Positions 23,001 to 32,533 of a stretch of 64,000 nucleotides of DNA are shown here, piece after piece; within the stretch, counting starts at the first letter, position 1; the number at the start of each line of letters is the position of its first letter. Location: the NCBI GenBank assembly GCA_012931725.1, contig CM022945.1:152835383-152899382 (forward strand), in the 5' to 3' direction. The notes under the pieces were generated by a model. It saw only the letters and a list, made by a program, of their open reading frames with translations, made no database searches and had not been told where the DNA came from. Source of the DNA: Litsea cubeba (lineage: Eukaryota > Streptophyta > Magnoliopsida > Laurales > Lauraceae). Both the position numbers and the translations under genes were made by a program.

Positions 23001-23989
23001 CAACCGACTTGGACTCCTTGTCTTCCGCAATAAATGCGATAAAACCTTCGCAACCGCTCCTCATTAACCGCTCTGCCTTCAATGCAGAAATCATCCGAGT
23101 GGAGATGGGCTTTTCAGCTCCAATAAACTCAACACTACGATCTGCACTCTGCAACTTCACAGTCTTGTTAAAACAATCTAACACTGCTCGGTTCTTAGCT
23201 AACCAATCCATACCGAGTATCACATCAAACTCCGCCATTGGTAAGATGATCAAACTGACGGTCAGCTTAACTTTCCCAATCTGAATACTACACCTAGGGT
23301 AGATGACATTACAAGCTACATGTCTACCTACAGGGGTAGCTACTATCAAATCATAGGGTAGTATCTCCTTATCCTCCCCCAAATGCAGTGCAAATGCTGG
23401 TGCAACAAACGAATGTGTGGATCCAGGATCAAATAAAACTTTAGCATCAAATCCACAAACTAAAAGTGTACCTTCTATGACATTCCCTGCAGCCTCTGCT
23501 TCCTCATGCGTCAGAGCATAAGCTCTCCCTGCCTGCTGGGGACGCTGCTGATGATACTGCTGCGGTGGTCTCTGACCACGCCCCTGGAATCTGGGTGCTG
23601 GGGGTCTCTGCTGATAGCGCTGCTGAGGTACTGGAGGGCGCTGCTGCGGTGGCTGAGGTGGTCGGACTATCATCTGCTGTTGCTGCTGCTGTGGCCTAGC
23701 CTGTCCAGGAGGCATCTGTCTCAACGGCTGCGCAGGATGTGGTGGCCTGGGCGCCGGAGCTGGAAAAGGTGCTGGTGGTGCTACTCCTGTCTTCCCTGGG
23801 AAAAAACGAACCTTATGCCCTGGATCTCCACAGTTGAAACATGCACCGAACTGCTTCCTGCAATCACGGCCAAAATGATTCCCGCCACAATGCATGCAAG
23901 AGACTCTCTGTGGCTGCGGTCGGAGTGTAGGCTCAAACCGTAGCCTTTTAGGTGCTGGCTGCTGATATGACAGAGACGAAGATCCCTGT
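20064..23989 (-). pseudogene. Gypsy III end of gag, protease, RT, RNase H, integrase and chromodomain-like tail (broken)
   Basis: From 23989 leftward: zinc knuckle CMHCGGNHFGRDC; a second knuckle CFNCGDPGHKVRFFP whose last Cys is Phe; a Pro/Gln-rich stretch; protease motif FDPGSTHSF (about 23430); RT with FVKKKDGTMRMCIDYRQLN and an intact FIDDVLVYS catalytic box (about 22430); RNase H with TDASGVGLG; integrase with CMTC, MDFVSGLP, VSDRDTKF and DGQSERIIQTLED (21300-20840); and the tail YVERPAQIIDTKE...EEATWELKDQILKVYPYLF, typical of Tekay-type chromodomain ends that guide insertion to heterochromatin. Breaks: TAG at 22645, 21813, 21771 and 21417, plus a small deletion near 22520 at the MPFG motif. 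Four of the stops fall where Gln is usual or likely. Confidence 0.88.
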
Positions 23990-24185
23990 TGTTGGAATTT
24001 GAGATGACTTGAGAAGCTTTATAAAGAATTGAAGTGATTAGTATCTCAAGTATTGTTTTGAGTTGGAATTATTGTCAACACATTGTCACAAGCATGATGT
24101 TAATAGGTTGGTGTTGATAGAGCTTAAAAGAGAAATCAGAGTTGAAACAGTTCAGGAATTCAGAATTCCTGAAGCAGAGTGTGCG

Positions 24186-24373
24186 GTCGACCGGGCACCC
24201 CATGCGGTCGACCGAGCAAGAGAAACCTGCAGAAAAAGTTTTAGGTAGCTACCAGTTATTTTCGTGACACAGTGTGTCGTCGGTCGACCGGGACCCCAGG
24301 ATGTCGACCGAGCACGATAGTTGTCTGCTTACAGACTGTGTATGATGTCGACCGAGCAAGCCAGGATGTCGAC
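24186..24373. promoter_or_regulatory. Three pairs of GGTCGACC-type palindromes in the U3 of Copia A
   Basis: GTCGAC starts at 24186/24207, 24283/24303 and 24347/24368, spacings of 21, 20 and 21 bp within pairs. Most copies extend to GGTCGACCG or TGTCGACCGAGC. All lie 130-320 bp upstream of the TATA box. Sireviruses are known for palindromic repeats in this part of the LTR, so a regulatory role is plausible. The 3' LTR repeats the block at about 30590-30780. Confidence 0.65.
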
Positions 24374-24505
24374 CGAGCACGGGAACCAGAGTTGCGCAGA
24401 AACAGAAGTCTTGCACGAAAATTCAGCATTCTTATCTATTTCGTTTAGGACTCTTTCTAAACGAATTGTAGCCTATTTTGAACACTCTTAAGGGTTATCA
24501 TAACC

Positions 24506-24513
24506 TATATAAA
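24506..24513 (+). promoter_or_regulatory. TATA box of Copia A 5' LTR
   Basis: CCTATATAAAGGC, a textbook plant TATA box, conserved at 30907-30914 in the 3' LTR and as CTATAAAA in Copia B. Transcription would start about 30 bp downstream. Confidence 0.75.
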
Positions 24514-25175
24514 GGCATGTTTGGTTCGTTTTTAAGAAGACACAATAAGAGAGATAGAAGAGAAGAGAAAAGAGAAGAAAAGAGAGAGAGTTTTTGAGAG
24601 AAGAGAGTGCTGTTGCTGTGTGCAGTCTTGTTACAAGTTTCTACAGCAAGTGTGGACGAGGATGTGCTCTTGAAGATGGTGTTTTGTCCATAAGATAAGT
24701 GTCTCTCTGTTTATGCTTTAAATTTCAATTTGTAAGGGATTGAGAGAGAGAGAGATTGTAGAGGGGAAGGGCTATAGAAAAAGGTTTCTACTTTTATTCT
24801 GTAGAACATCAAGTTGGTGCTTGGTGTCTGGGGTTTGGTGATCCTATCTGTTGGTGCAGATAAATTGTAAAGGGAGTCGGTGCTTCCTAGATAGTTGGTG
24901 CTATCTGAAACTAAAGGGAGTAGGTGCTTCCTAGATAGTTGGTGCTATTTGAAACTAAGGGTTGGTGCTCTTTGTCGTTGGTGCGACTAAATAGATTCAG
25001 ATCTGTCCCGGATTGGTGTTCGGACAGTCTTTGAACCGTGGACGTAGCCTTTCGGTGAACCACGTTAAATATGGTGTCCTTGTGTGATTTGATTTGCTTT
25101 TGTTGTTAAATTGGACCTGTTTTTAAAGAATCACTGATTCACCCCCCCCTCTCAGTGATCGCGATATCTAACAAT

Positions 25176-25187
25176 TGGTATCAGAGC
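25176..25187 (+). other. Primer-binding site of Copia A (initiator tRNA-Met)
   Basis: TGGTATCAGAGC, complementary to the 3' end of initiator tRNA-Met, begins two bases after the 5' LTR. It primes minus-strand DNA synthesis. Confidence 0.93.
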
Positions 25188-25241
25188 GTAAGGTTCCCTT
25201 GAAAAGCTTAACACGCTAAGGGTGATCTCTTGTCAAATCAC

Positions 25242-28200
25242 ATGGCAACCAATACAGGGAATAAGAAAGCACCTTTGTTTGATGGTTCTAATTACTCCTT
25301 CTGGAAGATCAGAATGCAGGCTTTCATTAAGTCACTTGGCTATGATGTCTGGGAGACCGTCAGAGTTGGTTACAATATTGCCATTGTACCCAATGATGCT
25401 GCAACGAAGAAGTTAGCAGACAACGACTCTAAGGCGCAGAATGCACTCTTTAGTGGCCTTGTGGACAGCGAGCTGGTCAAAGTAATTGCATGCAAAACAG
25501 CCAAGGAAATATGGGACAAGTTGAAAAGCATTCATGAAGGAGATGAGAAGATCAAAGAAGCAAAATTGCAAACCCATCGCTCTCAATTTGAATCTCTTCG
25601 CATGGAGGAAAGCGAGAATGTTGACTCATATTTGCAACGAGTGAACGAAGTCACGAATGACATTCATGGACTAGGGGAGGAGATTAAAGAACCAGTCATC
25701 GTCAAAAAGGTTCTAAGATCTCTTCTTCCCCGGTTTGATTCAAAAGTCTCAGCCATAGAAGAAGCCAAGGATCTGAATGAATTTTCCATGGATGAGTTGC
25801 ATGGTTCACTCACTGCCTATGAGATGCGCATAGGTAAGACGTCTTCATCTGATAGAGAAGCGGCCTTCAAAGTTCAGAAAAAGGGAAAAGAGACTGCTGG
25901 TCATGATTCTGATACTGATGATGATGAGCTTGAGGCTCAATTTGTTAGAAAGCTGAAGAAAGGAAGCAATGGAAAGTACAAAGGGAAGCTACCCTTTAAA
26001 TGCTTCAATTGTGGCGGTGTTGGTCACTTTGCTGCGAAGTGTCCGCTGAAAGAAAATAATGATGATGACTCTTATGTTGATAAGAGTAAGTGGAAGAAAA
26101 ATTTTAGAAAGAGGGGCAAAGCAAAAAGCTTCATCAGTCAATATAATGACAGCACGTCTGAAACTTCAGACGATGATGAATCAGCCGAGGCAACTGAAGC
26201 TCTCTTCATGGTTACCGTTGAAGAAGAAGAGGAGCAAGAGCCGGAAGAGGAAGAGGAGGCTGAGGTCAATCTCGAAGAAGAACTCATTGCCGCACTTGAG
26301 GAGCTTAGCATGGAACGAAAAACAAGTAAGAAAAATCTGAAACTTCTTCATGAATCTGAAAGTTCAATTATTGCTTTGAAAACTCAAGTTGAAGAATATA
26401 AAAGAATGGTGGAAGTCCTTCAAAATCAAATAAGTATCAAAAAGGAAGAGGCTATGAAACTTGAAACTGAAATCGCTAGAGCAAAGGCTGAAAACTTGGA
26501 AAATAGCCGAAAACTCAAAGCACTCCAAGCGATTGAAGGGACAATGAAACTCAATGAAATTCTGAAAGTTCAAAAGCCCTTCCACAATAAATTTGGTATT
26601 GGATTTGAAACCGGAGAGTCCTCTAAAGCTGCATCTTCTTTGTTTATGAAACAAAGAGCCATACCTCTCAAGGCTACAAAGCATCAAATTCAGCCTAGTA
26701 TTGAGATGGTCAATAAGAAAAGGTTTGTGGAGTTTAACCAGCCACCTAAGAAAGGAAGAATGTTCAGATTCTATGGTTATTGCTATCATTGCAATAGATA
26801 TGGACATAAAAGAGCTGATTGCAAATTCTATGTTAGAAACAGCCCATTTGTGACTAGGAATCCTTTTTCAATCCTAAACAGCCACAAAATTGAGTGCTAT
26901 ATGTGTCATAATTATGGACACTTGGCTAGGGATTGTAGGTTGCCTATAGCTAACCAATTTCAGGTTGAAAAGAAACCCAAGTTAGTTAAGGCATGGAGGG
27001 CAAAGAAAAGGAAAGATAATTCCAAAGAATCTCTCATTGTGCAAACGGCATTCAATGCACAAAAGAAGACAGCACCATGGGTCCTTGATAGTGGTTGTTC
27101 AAGCCATATGACAGGTGATAAGGAAAAATTCGTCAAATTACAGCACTATGAAGGCGGATCAGTGAAGTTTGGTAACAATGATGGTGCCAAAATCTGCGGA
27201 AAAGGTGTTGTTCAGCTAAAGGCAAACAAGATCAGATCAGACGAGGTCTTATATGTGTCTGGACTAAGATACAACTTGCTTAGTGTGAGCCAGATCTGTG
27301 ACAAAGGCCACGAAGTTGTCTTCACTAAGAATGGTTTTGCTATCAAGAAGTGTAGCAACGGCAAAACAGTGGCTACTGGATCTAGGACTGCTGGAAATCT
27401 CTATACATTGTCAGATGGAGATGAAAAGACTTGCTTGATGAGTCGGACAGAGGAAAGTTGGTTGTGGCACAAACGCCTTGGGCATCTAAACTTTGATAAC
27501 ATGTCAAAGATTTGCAATTCTAAGGCTGTCAGAGGTATGTCTACAGTTGAAAAGCCTTCCAACCCCATTTGCGATTCTTGTCAAAAGGGAAAGCAAACGA
27601 GGGTAATGTTCAAGTCAAAGGAGCATCATTCAAAGAAACCTCTTGAGCTAGTGCACACTGATCTCTGTGGACCGATGCGAACTCAAAGCACCAATGGAGA
27701 TAAGTATTTTATGTTATGCATTGATGATTATACTCGTATGACATGGGTATTGTTTCTTAAGCATAAACATCAAGCACTTGATCGTTTTAAAGTGTTTAAA
27801 GCACAGGTTGAAAATATGCTTGGAAAACGTATCAAGATTTTAAGGTCTGATCGGGGTGGTGAATTCACATCTGAAGAGTTCACTAACTATTGTGAGCACC
27901 ATGGCATTCAAAGACAGTATTCAGCCCCTAGAACTCCACAGCAAAATGGAGTTGTGGAACGGAAAAATCGCACCGTTCAAGAGATGGCTCGTACAATGCT
28001 AACTAAGAGCAAGCTAGCTGACAAATACTGGAAGGAGGCAATCCATACGACTGTATACATTCAGAATCGATGCTTGATCAGGCCACATGAAGCCAAAACT
28101 CCTTATGAGCTATGGTTTGGGCGAAAAGCAACAGTCAAGCACTTCAGAGTCTTCGGTAGCAAGTGTTACATCAAGCGTCTTGAACAAAATCCGGGCAAAT

Positions 28201-29873
28201 TTGATGAAAGAGCTGATGAAGGTATATTTCTGGGTTATTCCTCATCTAGTAAGGCTTACAGATGTCTTAACAAAAGGACCAGAAAAATTATAGAAAGTGC
28301 CGATGTTAGAATTGATGAAAACCATGAATCAAAGAATGGAACTCATTATGACAGTCCCATTTATGAGGACTCGAGTGAGATTGATGATGAAGTAGCTAAA
28401 CCTAATGATTCTGAGAAATCAAAGGATGACTCAGAGGATGCTACACCTAGAAAGAAAAGCACTTGGGTAGAGCAACACCCTAAGGATCAAATCATTGGAG
28501 ATCCTGAGGCCGGTGTTAAAACAAGACAAAGTGTAGTTAGCAATTACTCACTTGTGTCCACCATTGAACCCAAGACTGTGGCTGAAGCCAGTCTCGATGA
28601 AAGTTGGTTGAAAGCTATGCATGAGGAGTGGGAGCAAATTGAGAAGAACTCCACATGGGAACTAGTCTCTAGACCTACCGATAAGAATGTTATTGGTACT
28701 AAATGGGTCTTTCGGAATAAGCTGAATGAAGATGGTCAGGTCATTCGAAACAAAGCAAGGTTGGTTTATAAAGGCTATGCTCAAGTTGAAGGCATAGATT
28801 TTGAAGAGACCTTTGCACCGGTGGCTCGTCTGGAAGCCATTCGTATGTTTCTTGCATTGGCTGCATACAAAACCTTCAAGGTATTTCAGATGGATGTAAA
28901 GTCAGCCTTCTTGAATGGATTACTTGAAGAAGAGGTCTACATTGAGCAACCTGATGGTTTTCCTATTAGCAAAAATTCAGACCTAGTGTGCAAGTTGAAA
29001 AAGGCTCTTTATGGGCTGAAACAAGCGCCAAGGGCGTGGTATGCAAGGCTTGACCTCTATCTCCGCAAGATCGGTTTTGGAAAAGGACTGGTTGATAGCA
29101 ATCTTTATGTCAAAACAGAGTTGAGCAAACAGCTGGTTGTTATTGTTTATGTCGATGACATAATCTTTGGTGGCAACGATGAAGAAATGTGCAGGAATTT
29201 CGCTGAAGAGATGAAGAAAGAATTTGAGATGTCAATGCTTGGAGAACTAAAGTTCTTCCTTGGTTTACAAGTTCAGCAGCTGAAACATGGTATCTTCATA
29301 TCACAGATGAAATACATCAAGGAAATGCTGAAGCGTTTTAACATGGAAGACAGCAAGCCAGTGAGCACACCAATGACAACGAACACAAAGCTAAGCAAAG
29401 ATGATAAGGGTTCGTCTGTTGATCACACCACTTATCGTTCTATGACAGGAAGCTTGCTTTATTTGACTGCTACAAGACCGGATCTTCTGCAAGCAGTGTG
29501 TATGGTGGCTCGATTTCAAGCATCACCAACTGAGACGCACCTCACAGCAGTAAAAAGGATATTTCGATATCTGAAAGGTACCATGGAGCTTGGCATTTGG
29601 TATCCTAAAGGCAAATCCTTCACTCTTGTTGCATACTCTGACGCCGATTGGGCTGGATGTATAGATGATCGCAAGAGTACAAGCGGTGGTGCATTCTATC
29701 TCGGTGAAAGGTTGGTGGCATGGCATAGTAAGAAACAAGATTCAGTATCCCTTTCTACAGCGGAAGCAGAATATATTGCAGCGGCAACTTGTTGTACAAA
29801 AGTGTTATGGATGCGGCAAATGCTCTCTGATCTCGGAGTTCCGACAACAGATCCTAACGCCGATCCTCTGTGA
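25242..29873 (+). CDS. Copia A Gag-Pol polyprotein (frameshifted at the very end)
   Basis: The first ATG (MATNTGNKKAPLFDG) is at 25242. Order with rough residues counted from it: Gag UBN2-type region with YSFWKIRMQAF (10-200); zinc knuckle CFNCGGVGHFAAKC (255); Asp/Glu-rich and coiled-coil segment (300-440); knuckles CYHCNRYGHKRADC (515) and CYMCHNYGHLARDC (553); protease WVLDSGCSSHMTGD (612); integrase HKRLGHLN...CDSCQKGK with HTDLCGP, SDRGGEF and QNGVVERKN (740-910); RT from WELVSRPTDKNVIGTKW to YVDDIIFGG (1138-1303); RNase H with AYSDADWAGCIDD and TAEAEYIAAA (1463-1505). An extra A near 29861 compared with Copia B shifts the frame, so the last part of RNase H (CDNTSAIHISKNPVQ...) is read in another frame to about 30040, where a second 1-nt loss shifts it again. 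All catalytic residues before that are intact. Confidence 0.92.
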   Translation: MATNTGNKKAPLFDGSNYSFWKIRMQAFIKSLGYDVWETVRVGYNIAIVPNDAATKKLADNDSKAQNALFSGLVDSELVKVIACKTAKEIWDKLKSIHEGDEKIKEAKLQTHRSQFESLRMEESENVDSYLQRVNEVTNDIHGLGEEIKEPVIVKKVLRSLLPRFDSKVSAIEEAKDLNEFSMDELHGSLTAYEMRIGKTSSSDREAAFKVQKKGKETAGHDSDTDDDELEAQFVRKLKKGSNGKYKGKLPFKCFNCGGVGHFAAKCPLKENNDDDSYVDKSKWKKNFRKRGKAKSFISQYNDSTSETSDDDESAEATEALFMVTVEEEEEQEPEEEEEAEVNLEEELIAALEELSMERKTSKKNLKLLHESESSIIALKTQVEEYKRMVEVLQNQISIKKEEAMKLETEIARAKAENLENSRKLKALQAIEGTMKLNEILKVQKPFHNKFGIGFETGESSKAASSLFMKQRAIPLKATKHQIQPSIEMVNKKRFVEFNQPPKKGRMFRFYGYCYHCNRYGHKRADCKFYVRNSPFVTRNPFSILNSHKIECYMCHNYGHLARDCRLPIANQFQVEKKPKLVKAWRAKKRKDNSKESLIVQTAFNAQKKTAPWVLDSGCSSHMTGDKEKFVKLQHYEGGSVKFGNNDGAKICGKGVVQLKANKIRSDEVLYVSGLRYNLLSVSQICDKGHEVVFTKNGFAIKKCSNGKTVATGSRTAGNLYTLSDGDEKTCLMSRTEESWLWHKRLGHLNFDNMSKICNSKAVRGMSTVEKPSNPICDSCQKGKQTRVMFKSKEHHSKKPLELVHTDLCGPMRTQSTNGDKYFMLCIDDYTRMTWVLFLKHKHQALDRFKVFKAQVENMLGKRIKILRSDRGGEFTSEEFTNYCEHHGIQRQYSAPRTPQQNGVVERKNRTVQEMARTMLTKSKLADKYWKEAIHTTVYIQNRCLIRPHEAKTPYELWFGRKATVKHFRVFGSKCYIKRLEQNPGKFDERADEGIFLGYSSSSKAYRCLNKRTRKIIESADVRIDENHESKNGTHYDSPIYEDSSEIDDEVAKPNDSEKSKDDSEDATPRKKSTWVEQHPKDQIIGDPEAGVKTRQSVVSNYSLVSTIEPKTVAEASLDESWLKAMHEEWEQIEKNSTWELVSRPTDKNVIGTKWVFRNKLNEDGQVIRNKARLVYKGYAQVEGIDFEETFAPVARLEAIRMFLALAAYKTFKVFQMDVKSAFLNGLLEEEVYIEQPDGFPISKNSDLVCKLKKALYGLKQAPRAWYARLDLYLRKIGFGKGLVDSNLYVKTELSKQLVVIVYVDDIIFGGNDEEMCRNFAEEMKKEFEMSMLGELKFFLGLQVQQLKHGIFISQMKYIKEMLKRFNMEDSKPVSTPMTTNTKLSKDDKGSSVDHTTYRSMTGSLLYLTATRPDLLQAVCMVARFQASPTETHLTAVKRIFRYLKGTMELGIWYPKGKSFTLVAYSDADWAGCIDDRKSTSGGAFYLGERLVAWHSKKQDSVSLSTAEAEYIAAATCCTKVLWMRQMLSDLGVPTTDPNADPL

Positions 29874-30078
29874 CAACACAAGTGCTATTCACATCTCCAA
29901 GAATCCTGTTCAACATTCTAGAGCGAAGCATGTAGCAATTCGCTATCACTTTCTCAAGGAAAAGGTTGCAGATGGTGAGGTAAAGTTGGAATATGTCCCA
30001 ACTACTGAGCAAGTTGCTGATATCTTCACAAAACCTCTGCCAAGGAAGTCTTCGAGTATCTCCGAAAAAAATTAGGAG

Positions 30079-30390
30079 TTACTCACTCTCCTAATCCTTA
30101 GGAGATGGGCTTGAAAGGGGGAGCAAAGTATTCCTTGAATATCCTATTCGCTCCTTCGTTGGTCCCTTTGGACTTGTTGTCAAAGGGGGAGAAAGACTGA
30201 AGCTAGGAGAAAGCTATGCTAGATAACTTTGGGGAGATTGGTATCAAGAGTGTTAGAGATCTTGATTCTATTTTTTTTAAAGACAGGGGGAGACTATGGT
30301 TCTGAAGAAGCTTCAAGAAAATCAACTAGTTTAATGTGTTCTAAGTGTTGAAGTTCCAAAAGTGTTGCCAACAATTCCAAAGGGGGAGAT
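30079..30390 (+). other. Copia A 3' untranslated region with four polypurine tracts
   Basis: AAAGGGGGAG-type tracts lie at 30114-30123, 30182-30191, 30283-30293 (ACAGGGGGAGA) and 30379-30390. The last touches the 3' LTR and is the functional polypurine tract. Multiplied tracts are characteristic of Sireviruses. No other coding content is seen. Confidence 0.75.
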
Positions 30391-31571
30391 TGTTGGAATT
30401 TGAGATGACTTGAGAAGCTTTATAAAGAATTGAAGTGATTAGTATCTCAAGTATTGTTTTGAGTTGGAATTATTGTCAACACATTGTCACAAGCATGATG
30501 TTAATAGGTTGGTGTTGATAGAGCTTAAAAGAGAAATAAGAGTTGAAACAGTTCAGGAATTCAGAATTCCTGAAGCAGAGTGTGCGGTCGACCGGGCACC
30601 CCATGCGGTCGACCGAGCAAGAGAAACCTGCAGAAAAAGTTTCAGGTAGCTCCCAGTTATTTTCGTGACACAGTGTGTCGTCGGTCGACCGGGACCCCAG
30701 GATGTCGACCGAGCACGATAGTTGTCTGCTTACAGACTGTGTATGATGTCGACCGAGCAAGGAAGGATGTCGACCGAGCACGGGAACCAGAGTTGCACAG
30801 AAACAGAAGTCTTGCACGAAAACTCAGCATTCTTATTTGTTTCGTTTGGGACTCTTTCTAAACGAATTGTAGCCTATTTTGAACACTCTTAAGGGTTACC
30901 ATAACCTATATAAAGGCATGTTTGGTTCGTTTTTAAGAAGACACAATAAGAGAGATAGAAGAGAAGAGAAAAAAGAAGAAAAGAGAGAGAGTTTTGGAGA
31001 GAAGAGAGTGCTGTTGCTGTGTGCAGTCTTGTTACAAGTTTCTACAGCAAGTGTGGACGAGGATGTGCTCTTGAAGATGGTGTTTCGTCCATAAGATAAG
31101 TGTCTCTCTGTTTATGCTTTAATTTCAATTTGTAAGGGATTGAGAGAGAGAGATTGTAGAGGGGAAGGGCTATAGAAAAGGTTTCTACTTTTATTCTGTA
31201 GTACATCAAGTTGGTGCTTGGTGTCTGGGGTTTGGTGATCCTATCTGTTGGTGCAGATAAATTGTAAAGGGAGTCGGTGCTTCCTAGATAGTTGGTGCTA
31301 TCTGAAACTAAAGGGAGTAGGTGCTTCCTAGATAGTTGGTGCTATCTGAAACTAAGGGTTGGTGCTCTTTGTCGTTGGTGCGACTAAATAGATTCAGATC
31401 TATCCCGGATTGGTGTTCGGACAGTCTTTGAACCGTGGACGTAGCCTTTCGGTGAACCACGTTAAATCTGGTGTCCTTGTGTGATTTGATTTGCTTTTGT
31501 TGTTAAATTGGACCTGTTTTTAAAGAATCACTGATTCACCCCCCCCCTCTCAGTGATCGCGATATCTAACA
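30391..31571 (+). repeat. 3' LTR of Copia A
   Basis: Nearly identical to 23990-25173. It retains the palindrome pairs, TATATAAA at 30907-30914, and the terminal hairpin, here with a run of nine C. Confidence 0.93.
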
Positions 31572-32367
31572 CCCGTGTCCTGGGTGGAGGGATCAATGCT
31601 AAGATCCTCTGCTGCTCCAAAGCAATCACCTCCTTAAGGGACTCCTCTGTCCAATAAGCTTCCTTGACCACATCATCATAGTTGGTCAATCTGTTGCGCT
31701 GTACTTGCATCTTAATATCAGCTCGCAGTCCCATGATAAATCTCCGGACTCTCTCTGACTCTGGCTGAATCAGACTCTCAGCAAATCGAGATAGAGGGGT
31801 GAAGGCAATCTCATAATCCTGTACTATCAAGTCACCCTGTACCAGCCTCTCGAACTCCTCCATCTTTTGATCCCTATAGTGCTCCGGGATAAACTTCTTC
31901 TAGAATTGCTCTGTAAAAGTTGTCCATGCTACTTCCTCAGCAATCTCCTTGTACGGGTGTTTGACGGTTTTCCACCATCTCTCAGCTGCTCCACGGAACA
32001 TGTGGGCTGCTAACTGCACCTGCTGAATGCCAGTGCACCGAAACACCTCGTATATCTTCTCTATTTGAACAACCCACTCATCTGCTACAGCGGGGTCCTC
32101 AATGCCATGGAACTCAGGTGGGAACCTCTTCCTGAACTTCTCAACCAACTCATTGAGATCATACTCCTTGGCCTGTGGCTGGCCCACCTTCTGCACTACC
32201 TCAAGCATCTGTGCTTGGAATACAGCCTGGTCCTCATTTTGTTTCTGGCTCTGCTCAGCCATATCTTTTTGGGACTGAATGAATGCTGCCATGAACTGAT
32301 GGAACTGATTCTCAGCACCATTCTGAGAAGAACTACCCTCACCTCGGGTATTGTGCCTACCAGCCAT
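31572..32367 (-). pseudogene. Gypsy III Gag, N-terminal and capsid part (split by Copia A)
   Basis: The minus-strand ATG at 32367 (MAGRHNTRGEGSSSQNG) starts a frame with a Gln-rich N terminus, then KFRKRFPPEFHGIEDPAVADEWVVQIEKIYEVF, the usual start of the Retrotrans_gag capsid fold, and the RWW motif (AAERWWKTV). A TAG at 31900-31902 interrupts it, after which the same frame continues (KKFIPEHYRDQKMEEFERLVQG...ESERVRRFIMGLRADI) up to the Copia A insertion at 31572. The remainder, with the zinc knuckles, is at 23989 and below. Gag forms the particle that packages the RNA. Confidence 0.87.
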
Positions 32368-32518
32368 AATCCTGTAAAACATTCAAGGTTAGTTCCAATA
32401 TGCCCCAAGCTAACATCACAATGCTAGAAACAAAACTAAAAGATCAACCTGCTACCTAACGAAATCCTCACACGCGTCCTATGGTTTCTACAATTTTTAC
32501 CCTGAAAAACGAACCACT

Positions 32519-32530
32519 GCTCTGATACCA
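32519..32530 (-). other. Primer-binding site of Gypsy III (initiator tRNA-Met)
   Basis: The minus strand reads TGGTATCAGAGC, three bases from the inner end of the 5' LTR. Same primer tRNA as the two Copia elements. About 150 bp of non-coding leader separate it from the gag ATG. Confidence 0.9.
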
Positions 32531-32533
32531 ATT

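Larger units (their letters stand above)
23990..25173 (+). repeat. 5' LTR of Copia A
   Basis: TG...CA termini, matched at 30391-31571. U3 carries three pairs of GTCGAC palindromes (24186-24373), then TATATAAA at 24506. Downstream are GA-rich sequence and GTTGGTGC-type repeats at 24790-25000. Near the end ATCACTGA (25130-25137) and TCAGTGAT (25152-25159) can form a stem around a run of eight C, followed by GATCGCGATATC. Confidence 0.93.
23990..31571 (+). mobile_element. Copia A: Sirevirus-like retrotransposon, nearly intact
   Basis: TGTTGGAATTT at 23990 to ATATCTAACA at 31571, 7,582 bp, inserted in the gag of Gypsy III in the opposite orientation. Flanks CCTGT (23985-23989) and CCCGT (31572-31576) are a 5-bp duplication with one C/T difference. 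LTRs are 1,184 and 1,181 bp; by eye I count about 18 substitutions between them, near 1.5 percent, so it is young. The initiator-tRNA-Met primer site, a long gag with coiled coil and several zinc knuckles, several polypurine tracts and promoter palindromes all fit the Sirevirus lineage. No envelope-like ORF is present. Confidence 0.9.

Noticed and set aside
24186..24373. Regularly spaced palindromes considered as a CRISPR-like array
   Set aside because: Plant retrotransposon LTR context, paired short palindromes with non-unique spacers, and no associated genes.
32519..32530. Sequence complementary to TGGTATCAGAGC taken as part of a tRNA gene
   Set aside because: Only the 12-nt primer-binding match is present, adjacent to an LTR; no cloverleaf.
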